Shown: positions 17,561-26,871 of the stretch, one piece after another
Layout of the letters: each line of letters opens with the position of its first letter
Numbering within the stretch: the first letter of the stretch is position 1
Assembly: GCA_018434325.1 (NCBI GenBank)
Contig: JAHDPO010000013.1
Location: 62,001-126,000, forward strand
Direction: 5' to 3'
Source: Clostridia bacterium
GTDB lineage: Bacteria; Bacillota; Peptococcia; DRI-13; UBA5745
DNA: 64,000 nt
Notes under the pieces: model-generated
What the model saw: the letters and a program-made list of their open reading frames with translations, nothing else
Databases searched by the model: none
Told to the model about the DNA's origin: nothing
Position numbers and translations under genes: made by a program

Positions 17561-20500
17561 ATGAGCGATAGAATGACGACCATGCCCTTTGCCAGATTGA
17601 TGGAATGGGTTCTCAGTGAAAAGGCGGGGCAGGGTCAGGTATTTGGCGTCAAAAAACCCTTTGTCAAAGATAAGGAAGGCAAGAAGCTTCATTTATTTAA
17701 AGAAAAGCTGGAAACGCCCTTTGGCCCCGCTGCCGGGCCCCATACTCAGCTATCCCAAAATATTATTGCCGCTTATTATGGCGGCAGCCGTTTCTTTGAA
17801 TTGAAGACGGTTCAGACGCTGGACGGTGAAGATTTGCCGGTGGCCAAGCCTTGTATCGACGCTGCCGATGAATGCTACAACTGCGAATGGTCTACAGAAC
17901 TCAGAGTGCCCCAGGCTTTTGAAGAGTACGTCCGGGCCTGGTTTGCCCTCAAGCTGCTGGCCCGGGAATATGAGATGGGCGATCCGGAAGGCTTCATGTT
18001 CAACATGAGCGTAGGCTATGATCTGGCCGGTATTCAATCGGAGAAAATCGACAGTTTTATCGAGGGCTTGAAGGATGCCTCGCAAACCCCGGTTTGGCAG
18101 GAGTGCCGCCAATGGACATTAGATCATCTGGATCGCTTCCGGCATATTGACCGGGCTTACGTGGAGGCTATCGCGCCTCAGGTTTGCTCCTCCATTACCC
18201 TGTCCACCCTCCATGGCTGCCCGCCTCAGGAAATCGAGAGGATCGCTGCCTACCTGATTGAGGAAAAAGGTCTCAATACCTTCGTCAAATGCAACCCCAC
18301 CATGCTGGGCTATGAGACAGCCAGGGGAATTTTAGATAGCCTGGGCTTTGGCTATGTAGAATTCGATGATCACCATTTCAAAGGGGATTTGCAGTTTGGC
18401 GACGCTGTACCCATGTTCAAACGGCTGCTGGCCAGGGCTGAAGCTAAAGGCCTGGCTTTCGGCTTGAAGCTGACCAATACCTGCCCTGTGGACAATAAGG
18501 GCGACGCTCTGCCCGGCGACGAAATGTACATGTCCGGCCGGGCCCTGTATCCCCTGACGGTGTCTCTGGCCCGCAAGCTGGCGGCGGAGTTTGAGGGCAA
18601 GCTGAGAATTTCTTACTCCGGCGGCGCCGATTACTTCAATATTGAGAAATTGTTCCGGGCCGGTATCTGGCCGATTACGATAGCCACCACCTTGCTTAAG
18701 CCCGGTGGTTATCAGCGGTCGCTCCAGATTGCCGAAAGCCTGGAGGCTTGCCCTTATGAGGATTTTCAGGCCATCGACGTGGCAGCTTTAGAGAAGATTG
18801 CCGAAGGCCTGACGGCGGTGGAGAGAAATCATAAAGCCATCAAGCCGCTGCCTTCCCGGAAGCTGCCGAGAAAGGTGCCGCTGTTTGATTGCTTCACTGC
18901 GCCTTGCCAGGGGGGCTGCCCCATCGGCCAGGATGTTTCTTCTTACGTAGCTTTGGCCGGCGAAGGCCGCTATCTGGAAGCTCTGGAGGTAATTACCGAT
19001 AAGAATCCCCTGCCTTTTATCACGGGCACCATCTGCAGCCACTTCTGCATGAATAAATGCACCCGCAATTTTTATGAGGAGTCCATTCAGATCAGATCGG
19101 TTAAGCTGAAAGCGGCAGAAGAAGGCTATGAGGCGTTGCTGGCTGACATAAAGAAAGATCAGGCAGGCAAGGCTTCGGCCGGCTCCGCAGCAGCCGCAGC
19201 TGTAGTGGGCGGCGGCCCCGCCGGACTGGCGGCGGCATTTTTCCTGGCCCGCCAAGGCGTTAAAGTCACCGTCTTTGAAAAAGAAGAGCAAGCCGGCGGT
19301 ATCGTCCGTCAGGTAATCCCCGATTTCCGCATCGGGGCTCAGGCTATCGCTAATGACGTGGAATTGGTCAAAGCCATGGGCGTGGAAATCCGCACCGGCG
19401 TTGCCGTTGACTCCCTGGACCAGCTGAAGGATCAGGGCTTTGATTATGTGGTTGTGGCCGTTGGCGCCTGGCAGCCGGGGCGGCTGGAGCTGGAGCAAGG
19501 CGAGAGTCTCAATGTGTTGGAATTCCTCAAAGAGCTGAAGCAGGATCCCTCTAAGCTTTCCCCGGGCAAAAACGTAGCCGTCATCGGCGGTGGCAACACG
19601 GCCATGGATGCCGCCCGGGCCGCCAAAAGATTGCCGGGTGTGGAAAAAGTATCTCTGGTTTACCGGCGGACCCGCCGCTATATGCCGGCGGATGAGGAAG
19701 AGCTGGCTTTGGCTTTGGAGGACGGCGTGGAGTTCCAGGAGCTTTTGGCGCCGGTATCTCTGGCCGGCGGCCAGCTGCAATGCCGCCGTATGGTGCTGGG
19801 CCAGCCGGACAGCAAAGGCCGGCGGCAGCCGGTAGCTACTGAGGAATTTGTGGAAATCCCTTGCGATACGCTGATCAGTGCCGTCGGTGAAAAGATTGAC
19901 AGCAGTTTTTATCAGGCCAACGGCCTGGCGCTGGATGAGGCAGGCAAGCCCTTGGTTAAAGAAGAGAGCCGGGAAAGCGCTAACCGCCCCGGAATTTACG
20001 TTATTGGCGACGGTCTGAAGGGGCCGGCTACAGTGGTGGAGGCCATTGCCGACGCTGCGGCTGCAGCGGCAGCCATCGGAGCAGCTTTGTCATTAAGCCC
20101 CCATCAAGAGGTAGCAGGCTATCACCATAGCCGGCAGGAAATCACCGCCAAACGCGGTTATTTAAAAATGGCTCAAGCTGCCGATAAAGAAAGCGAGCGT
20201 TGTCTGGAATGCGGCGTAGTCTGCGAAAACTGCGCCCAGGTCTGCCCCAACCGGGCCAATATAGCGGTAATCGCGCCGGGCTATTGCCAATCCCAAATCA
20301 TTCACATGGACAGCATGTGCAACGAATGCGGCAACTGTACTACTTTCTGCCCCTACGACAGCTCCCCCTATAAAGAAAAGCTGACGCTGTTCAGCTCGGA
20401 GGAGGACTTTGCCGACAGCGAAAACCAGGGCTTCCTGCTCTTAGACCGGCAAGCCGGCAGGTTTAAAATCCGCCGGGAAGGTCAAGTCTATGAGGGCGCC

Positions 20501-20572
20501 GAACTGCCGGCCCAATGGCAGCCTGTGCTGTCGGCGCTGCTGAAGGATTACTCCTATTTGTTTGGCGCATGA
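17561..20572 (+). CDS. ygfK: YgfK, multi-domain flavin/Fe-S oxidoreductase ('putative selenate reductase')
   Basis: A 1003-residue protein. The N-terminal ~400 residues resemble dihydroorotate/dihydropyrimidine dehydrogenase (FGPAAGPHTQLSQN, KCNPTMLGYE). The middle is GltD-like, with an FAD motif GGGPAGLAAAFFLARQG near residue 550 and a pyridine-nucleotide motif AVIGGGNTAMDAARAA near 675. The C-terminus has cysteine clusters CLECGVVCENCAQVCP and CNECGNCTTFCPYD for Fe-S centres. A further cysteine pattern (CQGGCPIGQDV, CSHFCMNKC) is near 450-510. Despite the name, clusters like this one suggest reductive purine/pyrimidine ring chemistry. ATG 17561 follows AAGGAGG. Confidence 0.92.
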   Translation: MSDRMTTMPFARLMEWVLSEKAGQGQVFGVKKPFVKDKEGKKLHLFKEKLETPFGPAAGPHTQLSQNIIAAYYGGSRFFELKTVQTLDGEDLPVAKPCIDAADECYNCEWSTELRVPQAFEEYVRAWFALKLLAREYEMGDPEGFMFNMSVGYDLAGIQSEKIDSFIEGLKDASQTPVWQECRQWTLDHLDRFRHIDRAYVEAIAPQVCSSITLSTLHGCPPQEIERIAAYLIEEKGLNTFVKCNPTMLGYETARGILDSLGFGYVEFDDHHFKGDLQFGDAVPMFKRLLARAEAKGLAFGLKLTNTCPVDNKGDALPGDEMYMSGRALYPLTVSLARKLAAEFEGKLRISYSGGADYFNIEKLFRAGIWPITIATTLLKPGGYQRSLQIAESLEACPYEDFQAIDVAALEKIAEGLTAVERNHKAIKPLPSRKLPRKVPLFDCFTAPCQGGCPIGQDVSSYVALAGEGRYLEALEVITDKNPLPFITGTICSHFCMNKCTRNFYEESIQIRSVKLKAAEEGYEALLADIKKDQAGKASAGSAAAAAVVGGGPAGLAAAFFLARQGVKVTVFEKEEQAGGIVRQVIPDFRIGAQAIANDVELVKAMGVEIRTGVAVDSLDQLKDQGFDYVVVAVGAWQPGRLELEQGESLNVLEFLKELKQDPSKLSPGKNVAVIGGGNTAMDAARAAKRLPGVEKVSLVYRRTRRYMPADEEELALALEDGVEFQELLAPVSLAGGQLQCRRMVLGQPDSKGRRQPVATEEFVEIPCDTLISAVGEKIDSSFYQANGLALDEAGKPLVKEESRESANRPGIYVIGDGLKGPATVVEAIADAAAAAAAIGAALSLSPHQEVAGYHHSRQEITAKRGYLKMAQAADKESERCLECGVVCENCAQVCPNRANIAVIAPGYCQSQIIHMDSMCNECGNCTTFCPYDSSPYKEKLTLFSSEEDFADSENQGFLLLDRQAGRFKIRREGQVYEGAELPAQWQPVLSALLKDYSYLFGA

Positions 20573-20588
20573 CGAAAAGGGGCTGATT

Positions 20589-21980
20589 ATGGATAAATTA
20601 ATCAAGAATGGAATATTGGTTTTGCCCCAGGGACATAGTAAAGGAGATTTACTGCTGCAAGGGGAAAAAATAACGGCGGTGGGAGAGGGAATCAGCTATG
20701 ATCCCTTGAAGACAGAGGTCGTTGACGCCGAGGGCTGCCTGGTTTTTCCCGGCTTTATCGACACCCATACCCATTTTCAGTTGGATAACGGCCGTTTTAT
20801 TTCACCGGATGATTTTGCCGCCGGCAGCCGGGCGGCCATTCTGGGGGGCACTACGACGATTTTGGATTTTGCCACCCAAAACCGGGGGGAAACCTTGGCT
20901 CAAGGCCTAGCTAACTGGCAGGATATGGCCAAGGATAAGACCAGCTGTGATTACGGCTTTCATCTGGCCATTACGGAATGGAATCAGCAGATTTCCCGGG
21001 AAATAAAGGAAATCGCGGCGGCTGGTGTCACTTCTTTCAAAGTTTATATGGCTTACGATAATCTGCGGTTGAAAGACAGGGAAATTTTCCAGATCATGAA
21101 AAAGGTTGACGAAATCGGCGGCATCGTGGGCTGCCATTGTGAAAACGGCGACTTGATTAGCTGCCTGACCGCTGAGCTTAGGGAAAAAGGGGAGATGAGC
21201 GTCCGCTCTCACCCGCTGGTGCGGCCGGCCCAGGTGGAGGCAGAAGCCGTTTATCGCTACCTGACCATTGCTGAAATGGCGGGAGTGCCGGTGAATATCG
21301 TTCATTTAAGCTCCTCCCGGGGGCTGGCCGTCGTCGAGGAGGCCAGAGCCCGGGGACAGGAGATTTATGTAGAAACCTGTCCCCAATACCTGCTGCTGGA
21401 GGACTCCCGTTATGAGCTGCCCCCAAGGCAGGCTGCCGTTTACGTTTTCTCACCGCCCTTGCGCAAGCCCGCGGATCAGCAGGCTCTTTGGCAGGCGGCG
21501 GCGGGGGGCCGGGTGGATACCATCGGCACGGATCATTGCAGCTTTAACATAGCGGGCCAGAAGGAGCAGGGGCTGGAGGATTTCACCATGATTCCCAACG
21601 GCATTCCCGGTGTGGGCCACCGGCCCCAGCTGCTGTATACCTATGGTGTGGCCGCCGGCAAGATCAGTCTGGAGACCATGGTCCGGCTGCTGGCAGAAAA
21701 CCCGGCCAAGCTTTTCGGCCTTTACCCCCGTAAGGGTGTATTGGCGCCGGGAAGCGACGGCGACGTGGTGATCTGGGACCCGGACAAAGTGAGCCGCATC
21801 GAGGCGCGGACCCAGGCCCATCAAGTGGACAATACGCCCTACGAGAGCTTTGAAGTAAAGGGCGGCGTCAGAGCGGTCTATCTCCGGGGCCGGCTGACGG
21901 CGGATGGCAAGGAATTGCTTGAAGCAGGCAAAGGCTGCTACCTGTCCAGGGGGCCCAGTCTGCGTTTTCGTCAACAATAA
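20589..21980 (+). CDS. hydA: Dihydropyrimidinase / D-hydantoinase (HydA/HyuA)
   Basis: A 463-residue cyclic amidohydrolase. DTHTHFQL (about residues 58-65) binds the dinuclear metal centre, TSFKVYMAYDN (about 150) carries the carbamylated Lys, then GCHCENG, NIVHLSS and TIGTDHCSF. It opens five- or six-membered cyclic ureides such as hydantoin or dihydropyrimidine rings. In this cluster it would hydrolyse a ring produced by YgfK/SsnA-type chemistry, in line with phenylhydantoinase HydA of the E. coli yge cluster. ATG 20589 has AAAGGGG upstream, and the longer frame starts inside ygfK. Confidence 0.92.
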   Translation: MDKLIKNGILVLPQGHSKGDLLLQGEKITAVGEGISYDPLKTEVVDAEGCLVFPGFIDTHTHFQLDNGRFISPDDFAAGSRAAILGGTTTILDFATQNRGETLAQGLANWQDMAKDKTSCDYGFHLAITEWNQQISREIKEIAAAGVTSFKVYMAYDNLRLKDREIFQIMKKVDEIGGIVGCHCENGDLISCLTAELREKGEMSVRSHPLVRPAQVEAEAVYRYLTIAEMAGVPVNIVHLSSSRGLAVVEEARARGQEIYVETCPQYLLLEDSRYELPPRQAAVYVFSPPLRKPADQQALWQAAAGGRVDTIGTDHCSFNIAGQKEQGLEDFTMIPNGIPGVGHRPQLLYTYGVAAGKISLETMVRLLAENPAKLFGLYPRKGVLAPGSDGDVVIWDPDKVSRIEARTQAHQVDNTPYESFEVKGGVRAVYLRGRLTADGKELLEAGKGCYLSRGPSLRFRQQ

Positions 21981-22015
21981 CCTTGCAATAATAGTCAAGC
22001 AGAGAGGTGAAGATT

Positions 22016-24697
22016 ATGGCGTTTACCGTCAACGGACAGACCGTCAATCCTGCTCCCCAGGGTTTGCTGGAGTTTTTGCGGGATGAGATGAGGCTGACCT
22101 CCGTGAAGAATGGCTGCAGCGAGGGCGCCTGCGGCACCTGCATGGTTTTGGTGGAAGGTAAAGCTCAGCGAGCCTGCTTATTAAAGACGCAGAATCTGGA
22201 AGGCAAGGCTGTTTTAACGGTGGAAGGCCTAAGTCCCCGGGAGAAGGCGGTCTACTCTTATGCCTTTAATGCCGCCGGCGCCGTTCAGTGCGGTTTTTGC
22301 ATACCCGGCATGATCATCAGCGCCAAGGGCTTGCTGGATCAGCAGCCGGACCCCAGCCGGCAGCAAGTCAAGCAGGCGATTAAAGGCAATATCTGCCGCT
22401 GCACCGGTTACAAAAAAATTATCGACGGCGTCCTGTTGGCTGCCCGCTATCTGCGTCTGGAGCTGCCGGTGCCTGCCGATAAAGGCTACGGTCCTGCCGT
22501 GCCCCATGACCAGGCGGAGGCAGAGGGCTGCGACTTTAATTGCGGCATGGGCAGCGGCCTCCATCGGGTGGACGGTACCGCTAAGATTTTAGGCACAGCC
22601 AAATACGCCGATGACCTCTATTTCGATGGCATGCTCTATGGCAGCGCCGTCAGGAGCATGACCTATCCCCGGGCCAGGGTCTTGTCCATCAATATCGAAA
22701 AGGCCCGGGCTCTGCCGGGAGTAGCGGCGGTGCTGCTGGCGGCGGATATTCCGGGCGATAAGAAAATCGGACATTTGAGGAAAGACTGGAATGTGCTGAT
22801 TGGCCAGGGAGAGATCACCCATTGCCTGGGGGATCCGGTGGTTTTAGTTGCTGCCGAAACCAAGGAAATATTGACCGCCGCCAAGGCTCTGGTAGAAATC
22901 GAATATGAAGAGCTGCCTTTCCTGTCCCGGCCTGCCCAAAGCCTGGCCGAAGGTGCTCCTTTGGTTCATGAGACAGGTAATCTTTTGTCTCAGGAACGGC
23001 TGATTCGGGGCAATGCCGAAGAAAAAATCAAGAATTCCCGCTATGTGGTGACGAACCATTACAGTACGCCTTTTACGGAACATGCTTTTTTGGAGCCGGA
23101 GACGGCGGTGGCCATGCCGGACCCCGAGGTGGCCGGCGGCATTCGAGTATTCAGCGGTGACCAGGGGATTTATCAGACCCGTCATGAATGCGCCGATATG
23201 CTGGGATTGCCTCAGGAAAAGGTTCGGGTGACGGCCATGATGATCGGCGGCGGCTTCGGCGGCAAAGAGGATATGAGCGTCCAGCATCAGGCGGCTTTGC
23301 TGGCCTGGCATACGGGAAAACCGGTGAAGGTCAGTCTCAGCCGGCCGGAAAGCATTTTGACCCATCCGAAACGCCATCCCATGGAAATAACCTTGACTAC
23401 GGCCTGTGACGAAAACGGCTATTTAACGGCGATGAAGGCGGAAATCTTAGCGGATACCGGCGCTTACGCCTCTTTAGGGGGGCCGGTGCTGCAGCGGGCC
23501 TGCACCCATGCGGCGGGACCCTATAATTATCAGGATATTGATATCCTGGGCCAGGCTGTTTACACGAACAATCCTCCTGCCGGGGCCTTCCGGGGCTTTG
23601 GCGTTCCCCAAAGCTGTTTTGCCACGGAATGCAACATCAATCAGCTGGCGGAAATGGCGGGGCTTTCTCCCTGGGAGATCCGTTACCGCAATGCTATCCG
23701 GCCCGGCCAGATTTTGCCTAACGGTCAGATTGCCGATGCTTCCACGGCTTTGGCGGAAACCTTAGACGCGGTAAAAGAGCTGTTTGAGGCCAATCCCAAA
23801 GCCGGCATTGCCTGTGCCATGAAAAACAGCGGCCTGGGGGTAGGTGTGCCGGATGTGGGCCGCTGCAATCTGGCAATACGGAATGGCCAGGTGGAAATAC
23901 GAAGCAGCGCCGCCTGTATCGGTCAGGGTATGGGCACCGTGCTGACCCAGATTGTGGCTCAGGTTACGGGGCTGGATACCAGCTATTTGACCTATGCCGT
24001 CCCCGATACGGCCTATGCTCCCGACGCCGGCAATACCACGGCTTCCCGCCAGACCTTGTTTAGCGGTGAAGCGGCTCGCCGGGCTGCCGAAAAGCTGCGC
24101 AAAGATCTGGAAGGGATTTTGGGAGACAAACCGGGAGAGGAGCCGGCGGGAGCCCATTCTTTGGTGGGCGTGATGGCCGACGGCGCTCTAGGGCTTTTGG
24201 AAGGCCGCTTATATGAAGGAGAGTACGAGGGCGTCACCGACAAAATGGGCTCGGATAAGCCAAACCCCATAAGCCATGTTGCTTACGGCTATGCCACTCA
24301 GCTGGTGGAGCTGGATCAGGATGGCCGGGTAGCCCGGGTGGTGGCCGTCCATGATGTGGGCAGGATAGTTAATCCCAAGGCGCTGGCCGGCCAGGTGGAA
24401 GGCGGTGTGGTAATGAGCCTGGGTTATGCTCTTACCGAGGATTATCCCTTGAAGGATTGCCGGCCTACGGCTAAATTCGGTACCTTAGGATTGTTCCGGG
24501 CACCGGAGACGCCGGAGGTGGAAACGGTTTTCATCGAAAGAAATGATCCCCAGGGCCTGGCCTTGGGCGCTAAAGGCATCGGAGAAATCAGCTCGATTCC
24601 TACGGCCCCGGCCGTGCAGCTGGCCTATTATCAGCGGGACGGCGTCTTTCGGACGAAGCTGCCTTTGGAGGATACGCCGTATAAGAAAAAGGCTTAG
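22016..24697 (+). CDS. xdh: Selenium-dependent xanthine dehydrogenase, fused 2Fe-2S and molybdopterin domains
   Basis: An 893-residue fusion. The N-terminal ~160 residues are the 2x[2Fe-2S] domain, with CSEGACGTCM, the CGFCIPGM motif and CRCTGY. The rest is the molybdopterin domain, with GGGFGGKEDMS near residue 415 and [12 protein letters not shown] near 520. There is no FAD domain, which marks the Se-dependent XDH family; electrons probably pass to a separate flavoprotein, possibly YgfK. In this family selenium is a labile ligand and not selenocysteine, and no in-frame TGA is present. It oxidises hypoxanthine/xanthine-type purines. Last gene of the ssnA operon, followed by a strong terminator. 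Confidence 0.93.
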   Translation: MAFTVNGQTVNPAPQGLLEFLRDEMRLTSVKNGCSEGACGTCMVLVEGKAQRACLLKTQNLEGKAVLTVEGLSPREKAVYSYAFNAAGAVQCGFCIPGMIISAKGLLDQQPDPSRQQVKQAIKGNICRCTGYKKIIDGVLLAARYLRLELPVPADKGYGPAVPHDQAEAEGCDFNCGMGSGLHRVDGTAKILGTAKYADDLYFDGMLYGSAVRSMTYPRARVLSINIEKARALPGVAAVLLAADIPGDKKIGHLRKDWNVLIGQGEITHCLGDPVVLVAAETKEILTAAKALVEIEYEELPFLSRPAQSLAEGAPLVHETGNLLSQERLIRGNAEEKIKNSRYVVTNHYSTPFTEHAFLEPETAVAMPDPEVAGGIRVFSGDQGIYQTRHECADMLGLPQEKVRVTAMMIGGGFGGKEDMSVQHQAALLAWHTGKPVKVSLSRPESILTHPKRHPMEITLTTACDENGYLTAMKAEILADTGAYASLGGPVLQRACTHAAGPYNYQDIDILGQAVYTNNPPAGAFRGFGVPQSCFATECNINQLAEMAGLSPWEIRYRNAIRPGQILPNGQIADASTALAETLDAVKELFEANPKAGIACAMKNSGLGVGVPDVGRCNLAIRNGQVEIRSSAACIGQGMGTVLTQIVAQVTGLDTSYLTYAVPDTAYAPDAGNTTASRQTLFSGEAARRAAEKLRKDLEGILGDKPGEEPAGAHSLVGVMADGALGLLEGRLYEGEYEGVTDKMGSDKPNPISHVAYGYATQLVELDQDGRVARVVAVHDVGRIVNPKALAGQVEGGVVMSLGYALTEDYPLKDCRPTAKFGTLGLFRAPETPEVETVFIERNDPQGLALGAKGIGEISSIPTAPAVQLAYYQRDGVFRTKLPLEDTPYKKKA

Positions 24698-24745
24698 GTG
24701 ACGTCAAGCTTCGGGAAGTGCAGCTTTAGCTGTAACAAAGACAAA

Positions 24746-24796
24746 GGGACTGTCGTTATTGGTTGGATTTCAACCAATTGCGGCAGTCCTTTTTTT
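24746..24796 (+). terminator. Intrinsic terminator of the ssnA-xdh operon
   Basis: Stem GGACTG-T-CG ... CG-G-CAGTCC around an inner ATTGGTTG/CAACCAAT stem, followed by seven Ts. The remaining ~280 bases to the permease start are AT-rich and show no further gene. Confidence 0.85.
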
Positions 24797-25078
24797 ATAT
24801 ATAATCAAACAAAAAGAGCAATGAATAGAAATTTCTAAACAATTTCTCGATTCTTAAAATTATATTTACGATAGCAGATTATTCGGCAGGAAATTGGAAT
24901 TTTGAGTGGAATTAACTTAAAGGTTGCTAATGGTGAGTTCAGGCAGACTTCACAATGGCAATTGTTTACTTTGAGCTATGGATAATGATATAGATATTCT
25001 TCTGCAAGACAAGAAAGGAGGGGCGTAGGGTTTTTCGGCATTGCCAAACTGGCGATAGTAAAAAAAAGGAGGGATACC

Positions 25079-26431
25079 ATGATTATCGTTATCATTCCAT
25101 TTATTGTTTTACTCGCAATTATCTTAATTCCTAAAATTCCTTTTATTGGCGGCAATATCCAGGCCGGTCTTTTGATTACGGGTTTAGTGGCTCTTTTGAT
25201 GGGAGGAGTCTTAAATCCTGTTGATTGGGGTTTGGCCTGGATTGACGGTGTGGACCGGATTGCCTGGGTTATCTGCCTGTCGGTTTTCGGCAGTGTTTAT
25301 GCGGAAACTCAGGTGGAGATGGGGACAATGGATACCGTAATCAACTCTTTACGGGCCTTGTTTGGCCATTCTCCTAAAGGTCTGATCATTTCCGTTATGA
25401 TCGCTTTGACCATCGCCGGCTCTCTCCTGGGCGACGCCATTGCCGCCTCCACCGTTATCGGTGTGCTGGTCATCAAGTCTTTGGCAGAAATGAATTTATC
25501 AGGCGAGCAGATTTCCGCTACTATCGTTATGGGCGCAAGCCTTGGCTCGATCATGCCTCCGATTACCCAAGCCATATTTCTGGCTGCCGGTCTTGTAGGC
25601 ATTGAGCCGGATCCCGTAGTTAATATTGGTTATTTTACCGTTGGCGTCGGCGTAATTCTTTGCTCTATTTATGTGGCCAATATGTTTATCAAGATTAAAT
25701 CCCTGCCGGAAGATTTGATTCCCAAGGAAACGGCCGGTCAGATCGTCAGAAAGAACTGGGCTACGCTGGTTCCCCTGTTCATCCTGATCCTGCTGGTGGT
25801 TTTGCGTACCGGCTTCAAGATCGATTTGATTTCCATGGTTTTAGGCGGCTTTATTAACGTCATTAAGACGATTCCAATCATCAAAGGTTTCTCTAACCTG
25901 ATCGTTCTCAGTATCATTATCGTTATGGTGATCAGCTTCTTTTACCCCAAGGTGCGCAGCCAGCTGGGCACCGTCGTCGGCCGCGGCTTAGTTAACGTAA
26001 AAACCAGCTTTTCTGTACAGATCAGCGCCGGTTTGATGCTGGGCGCTTTCTATAAAGCCGGCCAGATCGAAGCCGTTAAGACCTTTGCTTTAGCTCTTAA
26101 CGAGAACCTGCTGAAGCTGGGCGGCAGCGCCGCTCTTTGCTTGATCGGTATGCTTACCGGTTCTCAGACCACTGCCCAAAACGCTATTTTCTCCTTCTTT
26201 GGCCCCGCCTTGATTGAGATTGGCTTAGATCCGGTGAATGTGGCCGTAGCCGGCGCTCATTTGGCTATGTCCGGCCAGGGTCTGCCTCCTGCCGACCTGA
26301 CTACCTTCGTGGTGGCCGGCCTGGTTGGCGGTATTTTGGGTATCAAGGTTGACCCCGTGAAATCCATGTTTTATTCTGCCGTAATGTGCATTTACTTCCT
26401 GATCGTGGGCGTTGTGTTCCTTTACATCTAA
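25079..26431 (+). CDS. Stand-alone DctM/TRAP-like permease
   Basis: A 450-residue membrane protein with about 11-12 hydrophobic segments. SLGSIMPPITQAIFLAAGLVG (about residues 158-178, shown in part) and the AGHxxMSGQGLPPADLT-like repeat near 400 resemble the large permease of TRAP transporters and related anion carriers. No DctP binding protein or DctQ small subunit lies beside it. Placed after the purine operon, it is a candidate for purine or ureide import, but that is context only. ATG 25079 follows AAAGGAGGGATACC. It has its own downstream terminator and is probably transcribed alone from the AT-rich 24800-25070 region. Confidence 0.7.
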   Translation: MIIVIIPFIVLLAIILIPKIPFIGGNIQAGLLITGLVALLMGGVLNPVDWGLAWIDGVDRIAWVICLSVFGSVYAETQVEMGTMDTVINSLRALFGHSPKGLIISVMIALTIAGSLLGDAIAASTVIGVLVIKSLAEMNLSGEQISATIVMGASLGSIMPPITQAIFLAAGLVGIEPDPVVNIGYFTVGVGVILCSIYVANMFIKIKSLPEDLIPKETAGQIVRKNWATLVPLFILILLVVLRTGFKIDLISMVLGGFINVIKTIPIIKGFSNLIVLSIIIVMVISFFYPKVRSQLGTVVGRGLVNVKTSFSVQISAGLMLGAFYKAGQIEAVKTFALALNENLLKLGGSAALCLIGMLTGSQTTAQNAIFSFFGPALIEIGLDPVNVAVAGAHLAMSGQGLPPADLTTFVVAGLVGGILGIKVDPVKSMFYSAVMCIYFLIVGVVFLYI

Positions 26432-26472
26432 GAAAAGGGCAGCCTAAGAAAAATCGCATAAAACAGCAAAAA

Positions 26473-26520
26473 AGGGCTGTCTCAAATTGGGTTTCGAAAA
26501 CCAATTGAGATAGCCCTTGT
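26473..26520 (+). terminator. Terminator hairpin after the DctM-like permease
   Basis: GGGCTGTCTCAAATTGG, a GTTTCGAAAA loop, then CCAATTGAGATAGCCC followed by TTG. A long, nearly perfect stem about 40 bases past the stop codon. The T tract is weak. Confidence 0.65.
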
Positions 26521-26636
26521 CATTAAGATAAACAAAAAGTTGGCGAATCCGTGGAGCATTGGCCGGCGCCGCGTCAATAGAACAATACAGTGATGACGCC
26601 CGGTACTGCTATTAGTGGACCCTTGGCGGCGGTAAC

Positions 26637-26858
26637 TTGTACAAAAATTGCGGTTGTGGTCAATTGCCCGGGGCAGGGTGTACAAAAATTGCGGTTGTAG
26701 GTAAAATGCAGGGGAAGTAGTCCCTCACAACCGAAGAAATTGCACAAAATGGCTTGAGCTAGGCTAAAATAGGCCTCAGCTGCTGCTGCAATTTACCCAC
26801 AAACGCAAAAATTGTACAGGCCGAATCCGGAAAACGCATACAAACGAAAAAATTGTAC
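26637..26858. repeat. Family-B intergenic repeat cluster, copy 2
   Basis: Two direct copies of TGTACAAAAATTGCGGTTGT (26638 and 26680 regions) face two inverted copies: CCACAAACGCAAAAATTGTAC near 26797-26817, and ACAAACGAAAAAATTGTAC ending 26858. A degenerate AAATTGCAC copy sits in the middle. The arms match at roughly 20 of 26 positions. The related array lies at 9854-10063. No gene lies between 26432 and 26871. Confidence 0.5.
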
Positions 26859-26871
26859 ATCTACGCCCCAA

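Noticed and set aside
18788-19780. A 330-codon minus-strand frame inside ygfK
   Set aside because: Antisense to well-defined FAD and NADPH motifs; no ribosome site.
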